A DNA stretch of 11,714 nucleotides from JBBKWH01 sp041165345 (GTDB taxonomy: Bacteria > Pseudomonadota > Gammaproteobacteria > Pseudomonadales > Moraxellaceae): contig JBEANQ010000070.1 of the NCBI GenBank assembly GCA_041165345.1, positions 1 through 11,714 on the forward strand, given 5' to 3'. Below, piece by piece: positions 1 to 6,108 of the stretch. Position numbers and translations under genes: made by a program. Below the pieces are notes generated by a model, which worked only from the letters and a program-made list of their open reading frames with translations, did not search any database and was not told the origin of the DNA. Position 1 is the stretch's first letter. Each line of letters opens with the position of its first letter.

Positions 1-504
1 ATGCCAAGAGTGCTGTCGACTTTCATTTGTCGCAAAAAAAGGTGATTTTTCACGATCAACCTCTATCGTTTCCGAGCCATTTAGGTTCTGAGGTTGATCT
101 AATTGAGCCAATACATAGGTCTGATAGGCTTGCATATCAATCAAATAATGCTGATAGATATCAAATGCAGGTGACAAATCACCTTCTTTTAACAAGCGCC
201 CTAATTGATCTGCATATTTTTGTTTAAACTCATCAATTTCATGCTGCAAGAACAAGCTGTGCTCGGGGTCAAGCACATCAATGTACATGTCTAGCACTCG
301 ACGTGAGGTTGCCTCATCTAAGGGCATATTCAAATAATGTTGACGATCCATCAGGGTTGCAAGCTGGCGTGCGACCAAAGACTGTTCGCGTGACGGTGTC
401 AGCACACTCATGGTTGACGCAGCTGTGGCCTCATTGACCACGTGAGTAAAAAACAAGCCGCCAGAAGCCAGCGCGACCGCACAAGCGAGAGATTGCAGTT
501 TCAT
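1..504 (-). CDS. prc: Tail-specific (C-terminal processing) protease Prc/Tsp, N-terminal part only
   Basis: This is the first 168 codons of a gene that continues past the left edge of the window. The protein begins MKLQSLACAVALASGG, a Sec signal peptide with a likely cleavage after Ala-Thr-Ala at residue 28. The mature part matches the N-terminal helical domain of Prc/Tsp: a YLNMPLDEATSRRVLDMYID stretch followed by DVLDPEHSLFLQ near residue 80, and a later EVDREKSPFF stretch followed by a Trp, corresponding to the 'LDRSKAPWP...W' segment of E. coli Prc. The PDZ domain and the Ser-Lys catalytic dyad would lie beyond the edge, so activity cannot be judged. In the family, Prc degrades or trims periplasmic proteins from their C-termini, including cell-wall hydrolases. 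The ATG at 504 is preceded by AAGGA at a rather long 13-base spacing. GC falls sharply within the visible part (see findings). Family identity is from recognised similarity; no search was run. Confidence 0.85.
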   Translation of the reverse strand, partial: MKLQSLACAVALASGGLFFTHVVNEATAASTMSVLTPSREQSLVARQLATLMDRQHYLNMPLDEATSRRVLDMYIDVLDPEHSLFLQHEIDEFKQKYADQLGRLLKEGDLSPAFDIYQHYLIDMQAYQTYVLAQLDQPQNLNGSETIEVDREKSPFFATNESRQHSWH

Positions 505-706
505 AGGCAAAGTGCCGTCCTTGATAAATCTGGGAGCCAAAGTCATCCTAAACGCATCAATCACACGATTAGAACAGGGCGGTTTGGCTGGCCAATTGTG
601 ACATGAGCTAAAGTCTGTTGAATGTAGCAGACCTAGGGCTAAATCAGGTATTGTCTGCCGAGCTTGTTTTAAGCGTTTTTATTTGTTTGTTGTGAAGGAC
701 GTCTCC
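505..706. promoter_or_regulatory. Divergent intergenic region between prc and nagZ
   Basis: This 202-bp gap separates two divergently transcribed genes and must hold both promoters. I could not identify a convincing pair of -35/-10 hexamers on either strand. The part next to nagZ is T-rich and ends in GAAGGA (694-699), the nagZ ribosome binding site. Confidence 0.4.
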
Positions 707-1729
707 ATGATTGGCGCTTTGATGCTCGACATCGCTGGCACGACCCTAACGGCTGAAGACCGTGCCTTATTGGCCGAACCCCAAGTGGGCGGCCTGATTC
801 TATTTGGTCGAAATGTGGAGAACCCACGCCAAGTGCGTGACCTGACCGACGACATCCGTGCGGTTCGTCCTGACCTATTGATTGCCGTCGATCAAGAAGG
901 CGGACGCGTGCAACGGATGCGAGAAGGCTTTACTCGCCTACCGCCGATGCGTGCACTGGGTCACGCATATGACCTTGATCCACAGCAAGCCTTGAGCGAC
1001 GCTGAACAATGCGGCTGGCTGATGGCTAGTGAAGTATTGGCGGTGGGGGTCGACTTTAGCTTTGCACCGGTGTTGGACGTTGATGGCATTAGCCACGTGA
1101 TTGGCGACCGTGGTTTTCATGCCCGCACCGCGCCTGTGGTGGCGCTGTCACGCGCGTTTATGCAAGGGATGCACCGTGCAGGCATGGCGACCACTGGCAA
1201 GCATTTTCCTGGTCATGGCTCGGTTGAAGCCGACTCACACATTGCCGCACCGGTTGACCTGCGCAGCCTAGATGACATCCGAGCCAACGACATGCAGGTG
1301 TTTGCTGACGTGCTGGGTGACCTTGACGCACTCATGCCTGCACATGTGATTTATGCTGCTATTGACCCGCATCCAGCGGGGTTTTCGCCGTTTTGGCTAC
1401 AACAGATTATCCGCACAGAATTAGGCTTTGATGGTGTGTTGTTCTCAGATGACCTGTCCATGCAGGCCGCCTGTGTGGCAGGGGGAGCCGACGCCCGCAT
1501 TCAAGCGGCTCTCAACGCAGGCTGTGACATGGGTTTGGTGTGCAATGACCGTGCAGCAGCCTATGACGCTCTACGTGCCTTGGCGCAGATGCCGCTGCCC
1601 AATCAAACCCGTCTCGCGCGCATGCGCGGTCGCTTAGGCACGCTCGACGGTAACACCTTATGCCTTGGTGACGGTTGGGACAACGCCCGTCAAACAGCCC
1701 TCACTCTACGTGAGCGCTTTGTGGTTTAA
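707..1729 (+). CDS. nagZ: Beta-N-acetylhexosaminidase NagZ (glycoside hydrolase family 3)
   Basis: NagZ removes the non-reducing N-acetylglucosamine from GlcNAc-anhydroMurNAc-peptides in the cytoplasm during peptidoglycan recycling; its products can influence beta-lactamase induction in bacteria with AmpR/AmpC. The 340-residue protein is full length for the family (about 340). It shows DQEGGRVQR at 62-70, GWLMASE at 103-109, FAPVLDV at 119-125, the GH3 signature KHFPGHG at 165-171, and the flexible-loop Asp-His pair D176/H178 in EADSH that serves as the general acid/base unit in NagZ enzymes. The nucleophile Asp is in FSDDLSM (246-252, D248). All expected catalytic residues are present. I chose the ATG at 707 because GAAGGA lies 7 bases upstream; an in-frame TTG at 683 would add eight residues that do not resemble the family. 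A hairpin with a short T run follows the gene (1741-1778), so the downstream methyltransferase may be only partly co-transcribed. Confidence 0.97.
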   Translation: MIGALMLDIAGTTLTAEDRALLAEPQVGGLILFGRNVENPRQVRDLTDDIRAVRPDLLIAVDQEGGRVQRMREGFTRLPPMRALGHAYDLDPQQALSDAEQCGWLMASEVLAVGVDFSFAPVLDVDGISHVIGDRGFHARTAPVVALSRAFMQGMHRAGMATTGKHFPGHGSVEADSHIAAPVDLRSLDDIRANDMQVFADVLGDLDALMPAHVIYAAIDPHPAGFSPFWLQQIIRTELGFDGVLFSDDLSMQAACVAGGADARIQAALNAGCDMGLVCNDRAAAYDALRALAQMPLPNQTRLARMRGRLGTLDGNTLCLGDGWDNARQTALTLRERFVV

Positions 1730-1740
1730 CCCGTCACACT

Positions 1741-1778
1741 CCGTCGACTCAGACCACACCCCCTGAATCGACGGTTTT
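1741..1778 (+). terminator. Hairpin with short T tract after nagZ
   Basis: CCGTCGA at 1741-1747 pairs with TCGACGG at 1768-1774. After a single mismatch (C1748 with A1767) the stem continues with TCAG (1749-1752) against CTGA (1763-1766), leaving a ten-base loop. TTTT follows at 1775-1778. It resembles a rho-independent terminator or attenuator between nagZ and the methyltransferase gene. The short T run suggests incomplete termination. Confidence 0.6.
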
Positions 1779-1807
1779 CTCCTACGCGAACCACTGGAAG
1801 GTTGTGC

Positions 1808-2638
1808 ATGAACAAAAAGACCGAATCACCCCACCGTCATATTTCGTTTACAGCGCATTACACCGGCTATATTTGGTACCAAATGGGGCTGTCTCACCCC
1901 GTACTGGCCAGCCGAAAAGGTGAGCGTTTGGCCGCACTCATGCACCCACTTGAGTTGCTGATGGAACGCTTTGTGGGCGGCAGTATGCGCAGCACGCTCA
2001 AACAACGCCATGCCCTCATTGACCGACAACTCAACCGCCTCATGGCGCAATACCCCAACCTGCAAGTGCTTGAGATTGCCGCTGGACTGTCACCTCGTGG
2101 CTGGCGCTATCGCTTTGGCAACCCGCTCATGACCTATGTCGAAGCCGACCTTCCCGCCATGGCACACGCCAAACGTCAGGCATTGAGTCAAATTGAAACA
2201 CCGGTTCCTCGTATTGAAGCGGCTGACTTATTTACCGACGACTTAGATCGTTTATTTGACAGTTTTGACCCTGACCAACCACTGGTGATTATCAGTGAAG
2301 GCCTAGTGAATTACTTCACCAAAGAGATGTTAGCAACCCTATGGTCACGCTTGGCCACCGGACTCAAACGCTTTCCTGCCGGTTATTACCTCACCGACGT
2401 GTACCCTGAACCAGTTCATCATCGTATGGCAACCTTGATCTGGAACAGCAGCAAACTGCTCAAGTTTATGTCAAAGAGTGCCTTTAGCTTTCATTTTATC
2501 TCGGCAGAAGACGCAACCACCTTTTTGGCACAGCAAGGATTTGCCAGCAGCAAGGTATTTCAGCCCCACGACGACGACAACAGCACACATCACACCCATT
2601 TGGGTGACTTGGTGTGGGTGATTGAGTCAAAGGTTTAA
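1808..2638 (+). CDS. Class I SAM-dependent methyltransferase, leucine carboxyl methyltransferase (LCM/PPM) type
   Basis: The 276-residue protein has the layout of the LCM/PPM superfamily (the Pfam LCMT group, COG3315-like). An N-terminal helical part is followed by motif I, VLEIAAGLSPRGWRY (87-101), which forms the SAM pocket. YVEADLP (110-116) carries the acidic residue that would contact the ribose. IISEGLVNYF (161-170) corresponds to the 'xxEGxxxYL' motif typical of the family. Eukaryotic members methylate protein C-terminal carboxylates; bacterial members are mostly uncharacterised O-methyltransferases, some in secondary metabolism, so the substrate here is unknown. There is no biosynthetic cluster around it. 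The ATG at 1808 has GGAAG (1796-1800) at 7 bases; an in-frame TTG at 1802 is less likely. It follows nagZ by 78 bp, with a hairpin between them, and ends before a bidirectional terminator. The His-rich tail (HHTH at 261-264) could be structural. Fold assignment is firm, biological role unknown. Confidence 0.85.
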   Translation: MNKKTESPHRHISFTAHYTGYIWYQMGLSHPVLASRKGERLAALMHPLELLMERFVGGSMRSTLKQRHALIDRQLNRLMAQYPNLQVLEIAAGLSPRGWRYRFGNPLMTYVEADLPAMAHAKRQALSQIETPVPRIEAADLFTDDLDRLFDSFDPDQPLVIISEGLVNYFTKEMLATLWSRLATGLKRFPAGYYLTDVYPEPVHHRMATLIWNSSKLLKFMSKSAFSFHFISAEDATTFLAQQGFASSKVFQPHDDDNSTHHTHLGDLVWVIESKV

Positions 2639-2672
2639 ACACAACCAACCGGTTTGGCCTCAACACTGCGAT

Positions 2673-2699
2673 AAAAAAACCGGCGCAAGGCCGGTTTTT
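2673..2699. terminator. Bidirectional rho-independent terminator between the methyltransferase and hydrolase genes
   Basis: A run of A (2673-2679) precedes CCGGC (2680-2684), which pairs with GCCGG (2690-2694) across a GCAAG loop. TTTTT follows (2695-2699). The flanking A/T runs provide a U tract in both directions, fitting the convergent genes ending at 2638 (plus) and 2719 (minus). Confidence 0.9.
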
Positions 2700-2718
2700 G
2701 GTGAGGCATGATGGCGGG

Positions 2719-4062
2719 CTACGCCACACTCTCCAGCACCGCATCACTCGCCAACAGCATATTTAAGCGATCCGCATTGTCAAAACTGCCATGCTTAAAC
2801 AACGCACGCACACAGGACCCTTGCTGCTCAAACATCAAGCATTCGATGGCCAGCGGGCTGTCATTGACCCATCCCAACTGCAAGGCCAAATCACGTGGTT
2901 CGGCCATTAATGCTGCCGCCGCTGCCTCAGAGCCTGCATCAAGCAACACCCCAAAGAAATTGATGTCCACCACCGTGACCGTCGGTTGCATGTCTGCAAT
3001 ATGCCGATGCTGCATCGGACGGACAGGCTCACGCAGATGCAAGCGTGCTTCTCCACGACGCTCCATTTGCGCGATTTGCTCGCGGGTCATGGGACGAACC
3101 CCACTGACCGTGCTGATGTCTTCGTTGCGTAAAAACGTGGCAAACAAGCCCATGGTTTCTTTACGGCGTTGCAACTGTGGCAAATGGTCGGCTTGCTCAA
3201 TCAAGGCAAACTGCATATCAGGGCATTGCAGGGCAAAATGAGCGTTTTCGTGTGGAAGGGTAAAACTGTCGTACTCACCCGCTGCCACCAAGGTGGGGCA
3301 TTGTGGTGTTGGCACGTTTTGCAGACGCAACAAGCGATGACAGTTGATGTCATAGCGCAATCGCTCGGTGCTGGCAAAGTCTGCCATTTGCCTAAAAAAC
3401 AGTCGCTTGGCTGTTGGTGACATCCGTGTTTGTGACAGCTTTGCATGGTTGATCAAGTACAGGACGACAGCTTGACCAAATTCTTCCATACGATTTTCAT
3501 TGAGCAAATGCAAAGATTCTTCTAGCAACATGCGCCAGCTTTTGCGGGTTTTCTGCATCACACCCATCAAGACTAGTCGGTCTAGGCGCTCCGGAAACTG
3601 CTCCGAGAAATGCGATGCCACCACAGACCCCAACGACATCCCCATAATCGACACTTTGCTTAACTGCATGTCGATGACCCAACGCCCTAAATAACCGGCC
3701 AAGTCTGGCAGCTCAAGCTCACCAGCGGATTGTCCAGTCAGCTCGTTGCTGAGTTGTTGGTTATTGCCCATAGAGGGCAGGTCGATCAAAATGATTGGAC
3801 CTGCTGCCAGCAACTGTTCAACACAATATTTATAAGAGTTAAAGTTTTGAAACGCCCCACCAATAATGATGACCGGCGTGCAATGTAACGTCTCGGGAAT
3901 GGCAATCGCCATGTATTCGATTTTCCAACCGTCAATTTTGTGGATACGGGGGGACGCTTTAAATGTATCGCGGGTATAGCGATCATAAAAAGGGTGGAAC
4001 AAATCTTGCACCATCAGGCCATCCTGAGCATTGTCCTGTACCAGTTTGCACACGGCATTCAT
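2719..4062 (-). CDS. RhlA-like alpha/beta hydrolase fused to a C-terminal PilZ-like domain
   Basis: The 447-residue protein reads as two domains. Residues about 45-312 form an alpha/beta hydrolase: VIIIGGAFQNFNSY (64-77) near the oxyanion region, IILIDLPSMGNNQ (90-102), the nucleophile elbow GMSLGS (141-146, S143), a likely acid in GEYDSFT (D265) and a likely catalytic His in EQADHLPQ (H293). Parts resemble RhlA (the hydroxyacyl-alkanoate enzyme of rhamnolipid synthesis), for example 'GEYDSFT...' against RhlA's 'GSWDEYT...'. No signal peptide is visible, so it is probably cytoplasmic. Residues about 325-440 look like a PilZ domain: RRGEAR (335-340) supplies the RxxxR motif, and 25 residues later DINFFG (366-371) matches (D/N)xSxxG with Asn for Ser. 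The end, VRALFKHGSFDNADRLNMLL, fits the last PilZ strand and helix. The ATG at 4062 has AAGGAG 8 bases upstream. The gene stands alone, convergent with the methyltransferase and divergent from proA. The hydrolase fold is sure; the PilZ call is from motif reading; the substrate is unknown. Confidence 0.85.
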   Translation of the reverse strand: MNAVCKLVQDNAQDGLMVQDLFHPFYDRYTRDTFKASPRIHKIDGWKIEYMAIAIPETLHCTPVIIIGGAFQNFNSYKYCVEQLLAAGPIILIDLPSMGNNQQLSNELTGQSAGELELPDLAGYLGRWVIDMQLSKVSIMGMSLGSVVASHFSEQFPERLDRLVLMGVMQKTRKSWRMLLEESLHLLNENRMEEFGQAVVLYLINHAKLSQTRMSPTAKRLFFRQMADFASTERLRYDINCHRLLRLQNVPTPQCPTLVAAGEYDSFTLPHENAHFALQCPDMQFALIEQADHLPQLQRRKETMGLFATFLRNEDISTVSGVRPMTREQIAQMERRGEARLHLREPVRPMQHRHIADMQPTVTVVDINFFGVLLDAGSEAAAAALMAEPRDLALQLGWVNDSPLAIECLMFEQQGSCVRALFKHGSFDNADRLNMLLASDAVLESVA

Positions 4063-4196
4063 GCCTCACTCTCCTTGTCGGACCTTGTTACCGTTTGGTA
4101 TGAGGTCTTCGATTTAGGCTGCCCGCGAACGGTGGTCACATTCCTAGTCACCACATGCACGGATTGGTCTTGTTGTATGGATAGCTCACGATACGC

Positions 4197-4222
4197 GCAA
4201 TGCAACAATATTGCAGCATTGC
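4197..4222. promoter_or_regulatory. Imperfect 26-bp dyad, candidate operator
   Basis: GCAATGC (4197-4203) and GCATTGC (4216-4222) are exact inverted repeats around a central perfect 8-bp palindrome CAATATTG (4206-4213). Eleven of the 13 symmetric positions match. It lies 135 bp upstream of the hydrolase start and 229 bp upstream of the proA start. The symmetry suits a dimeric repressor or activator site; which regulator is unknown, and a chance origin is possible. Confidence 0.4.
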
Positions 4223-4292
4223 TGTCGCTTTCGTGGCGATAAAGCACCAGCGATTGTCTAACAACATATAGCATATCAGCCATGAATTTAAA

Positions 4293-4316
4293 TAGCACTG
4301 CGGTATTTTTTTGACC
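4293..4316 (+). repeat. Direct repeat copy 1 (pairs with 4407-4430)
   Basis: This copy contains GTATTTTTTTGACC (4303-4316), identical to the second copy. Allowing one inserted and one deleted base, the similarity extends upstream through ACTG to TAGC. The two copies are 114 bp apart in the proA upstream region. They might be sites for one DNA-binding protein or a small local duplication. Confidence 0.5.
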
Positions 4317-4406
4317 GATTTGCTCACTGATTTCAACTGAACGGATCGAGCGTCCCGATTCGCACCTTCATCAAGTGAGTGGCGTTCGGCTATTGTCTTG
4401 CTACAC

Positions 4407-4430
4407 TAGCTACTGTGTATTTTTTTGACC
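4407..4430 (+). repeat. Direct repeat copy 2 (pairs with 4293-4316)
   Basis: This copy contains GTATTTTTTTGACC (4417-4430), the same 14 bases as copy 1, preceded by the related TAGCTACTGT. It ends 20 bp before the chosen proA start, so a protein bound here would be positioned to affect proA expression, and it would lie in the 5' leader of any proA transcript that starts upstream. Confidence 0.5.
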
Positions 4431-4450
4431 CAATTAGGATGAACGCTCCC

Positions 4451-5713
4451 ATGAGCAACACCTTAGCACAGACCATGCAAACCCTTGGTCAACAGGCGCG
4501 TGCGGCATCGCGGGCGCTGTCGCGTGCCAACACTCATGATAAAAATGCCGCATTACAGGCCATTTACGATGCGCTGGTCACTGGCAAACCGACCGTGTTA
4601 GCCGCTAATGCCATTGATATGCAAAAAGGCCGTGACTCCCATTTAGACCCCGCCTTGCTGGATCGACTCGAACTGACCCCTGCCCGTTTTGATGGCATGT
4701 TGCAAGGACTGCACGACGTGATTGGCCTGACCGACCCTGTTGGCGCCATTACCGATTTAGTCTATCGGCCATCGGGTATTCAATTAGGCAAAATGCGCGT
4801 GCCATTAGGCGTGGTGGGCATGATCTATGAGTCACGCCCTAACGTCACATTAGAAGCCGCCTCGCTGGCCATTAAGTCGGGTAACGCGATTATTTTGCGC
4901 GGTGGATCAGAAGCGTTTGAATCAAACCAAGCGATTGCCCTGTGTATTCAAGCGGGTCTTGAGGCGTCTGGTTTGCCCAAAGCCTGCGTGCAAGTGATTG
5001 ATACGCCAGACCGTGCCGCAGTGGGCTTGCTGATTACCATGCCCGACTATGTCGACGTGATTGTGCCCCGTGGTGGCAAAGGCTTGATTGAACGCATTAC
5101 CCGTGAAGCCCGCGTGCCAGTGATCAAACACTTGGACGGCAACTGCCATACCTTTGTCGAGAGTCAAGCGGATTTCAGCAAAGCCCTGCCCATTTGCTTA
5201 AACGCCAAGACCCACCGTTATGGCGTGTGCAATGCCATGGAAACCCTATTGGTTGATGCGCCGATTGCCGCTGAATTTTTGCCTCAAGTCGCGGCCTTAT
5301 ACCGTGAAAAAGGCGTCGAGCTACGCGGCTGTCCCCAGACCCAAGCGATCTTGACCGATGCCAAAGCTGCCACCGAAAACGACTGGTATGAAGAGTATTT
5401 AGCGCCCGTCCTCGCCATTAAAGTGGTTGATGGCCTCGACGCGGCAATTGACCATATCAACCAATATGGCTCACATCATACCGATGTGATCATCACTGAA
5501 AACTTCAGCACAGCCCGTCGCTTCTTAAATGAAGTCGATTCCAGCAGTGTGATGGTCAATGCGTCCTCGCGCTTTGCCGATGGCTTTGAATACGGTTTAG
5601 GCGCAGAGATTGGCATTTCAACCGACAAAATCCATGCGCGTGGCCCTGTTGGTCTGGAAGGACTGACCTCACAAAAATGGATTGTGTTGGGTGATGGTCA
5701 GATTCGTCAGTAA
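4451..5713 (+). CDS. proA: Gamma-glutamyl phosphate reductase ProA
   Basis: ProA reduces gamma-glutamyl phosphate with NADPH to glutamate-5-semialdehyde, the second step of proline synthesis from glutamate, in the cytoplasm. It belongs to the aldehyde dehydrogenase superfamily. The 420-residue length is usual. Visible landmarks are LGQQARAASRAL (12-23), PLGVVGMIYESRPNVT (118-133), KSGNAIILRGGSEA (142-155), IVPRGGKGLI (204-213), KHLDGNCH (226-233) and the catalytic Cys in GVCNAMETLLV (C260); the C-terminal GLGAEIGISTDKIHARGPVG (382-401) is also typical. I chose the ATG at 4451 because AGGA (4436-4439) lies 11 bases upstream and the N-terminus then matches other ProA proteins. An in-frame ATG at 4439 would add four residues, and the frame is open further upstream to 4379. 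The partner proB is not adjacent, as in many gammaproteobacteria where the two genes are unlinked. A strong bidirectional terminator follows. Confidence 0.97.
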   Translation: MSNTLAQTMQTLGQQARAASRALSRANTHDKNAALQAIYDALVTGKPTVLAANAIDMQKGRDSHLDPALLDRLELTPARFDGMLQGLHDVIGLTDPVGAITDLVYRPSGIQLGKMRVPLGVVGMIYESRPNVTLEAASLAIKSGNAIILRGGSEAFESNQAIALCIQAGLEASGLPKACVQVIDTPDRAAVGLLITMPDYVDVIVPRGGKGLIERITREARVPVIKHLDGNCHTFVESQADFSKALPICLNAKTHRYGVCNAMETLLVDAPIAAEFLPQVAALYREKGVELRGCPQTQAILTDAKAATENDWYEEYLAPVLAIKVVDGLDAAIDHINQYGSHHTDVIITENFSTARRFLNEVDSSSVMVNASSRFADGFEYGLGAEIGISTDKIHARGPVGLEGLTSQKWIVLGDGQIRQ

Positions 5714-5738
5714 ATCTTGATTGATTCATGGTCAGCCC

Positions 5739-5767
5739 AAAAAACCGGACGCCCTGTCCGGTTTTTT
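5739..5767. terminator. Bidirectional rho-independent terminator after proA
   Basis: AAAAAA (5739-5744) and CCGGAC (5745-5750) pair with GTCCGG (5756-5761) and TTTTTT (5762-5767) across a GCCCT loop. It serves both proA (plus) and the convergent small membrane protein gene ending at 5781 (minus). Its core resembles the terminator at 2673-2699. Confidence 0.95.
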
Positions 5768-5780
5768 GCCATAGACTGGC

Positions 5781-5984
5781 TTACCAGCGTACAAAATAGG
5801 GTATTGCCATCAACACACTACCCAAAACAACCAATGCCCATACATTGGTTACTGCGTACGGTAGAAACATCAGCAACAATCCACAAGCAAACGGCACAAC
5901 AGACTGTTGTTTTTTGCCATACAGTGAAAAACCCAACCCCACCGAACCAAACACCACACCCCATAACAGTGTTGCGGTATCCAT
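5781..5984 (-). CDS. Small integral membrane protein, 67 residues
   Basis: The protein is almost wholly hydrophobic, with three candidate membrane segments at about residues 4-22, 27-43 and 47-65. A short basic loop, YGKKQ (22-26), sits between the first two, and it ends in PYFVRW. It resembles a widespread family of 65-70-residue membrane proteins that databases often label 'amino acid transport protein'; I know of no experimental basis for that name and give no function. The start is the ATG at 5984, with AGGAG directly upstream at a 5-base spacing. The frame stays open to 6041, but the extra residues are not membrane-like and have no ribosome binding site. It converges on proA across a shared terminator and is divergent from ackA, with 124 bp between. 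There is no operon partner. Confidence 0.8.
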   Translation of the reverse strand: MDTATLLWGVVFGSVGLGFSLYGKKQQSVVPFACGLLLMFLPYAVTNVWALVVLGSVLMAIPYFVRW

Positions 5985-6108
5985 TGTGTCTCCTTGTGTT
6001 GATTGAACAGGCTCAACCCATGTGATTGACAAAACCAACACGCGGTTTGATCACTAAAACGCTTAATCTTGCATACATCTTGTACCAGTGCCGGTGTGAA
6101 TATTGCCC
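5985..6108. promoter_or_regulatory. Divergent intergenic region upstream of ackA
   Basis: A perfect -35-like TTGACA lies at 6026-6031. Seventeen bases downstream the hexamer is GATCAC (6049-6054), a poor -10, so an activator-dependent or different start is possible. A small inverted repeat, AAACC (6033-6037) with GGTTT, overlaps the spacer. On the opposite strand the segment ends in the AGGAG site of the small membrane protein. Confidence 0.3.

Larger units (their letters stand above)
4063..4450. promoter_or_regulatory. 388-bp divergent intergenic region between the hydrolase-PilZ gene and proA
   Basis: No convincing gene lies here; the short open frames have no family-like sequence and poor start sites. 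The region must carry both promoters, but I saw no clear consensus hexamers. It holds two structured elements listed separately: a 26-bp imperfect dyad at 4197-4222 and a direct repeat at 4293-4316 and 4407-4430. A weaker 5-bp inverted repeat, GTGGT (4132-4136) with ACCAC (4150-4154), is also present. Confidence 0.5.

Noticed and set aside
27..227. 66-codon open frame on the plus strand
   Set aside because: It is the shadow of the prc coding frame, which is clearly recognisable on the minus strand.
2708..3241. 177-codon open frame on the plus strand
   Set aside because: It lies wholly opposite the hydrolase-PilZ gene, its product is low-complexity Ser/Cys/Arg-rich with no family pattern, and it has no ribosome binding site that fits.
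3940..4242. 100-codon open frame on the plus strand running into the divergent region
   Set aside because: It overlaps the start of the hydrolase gene on the other strand, and its sequence resembles no protein I know; no convincing start signal.
4379..4450. Upstream extension of ProA by up to 24 residues
   Set aside because: The added residues do not resemble ProA N-termini and have no ribosome binding site; AGGA placed before the ATG at 4451 is the better choice.
5717..6025. 102-codon open frame on the plus strand after proA
   Set aside because: It runs through the proA terminator and opposite the small membrane protein gene, which has a much better start site and protein-like hydrophobicity.
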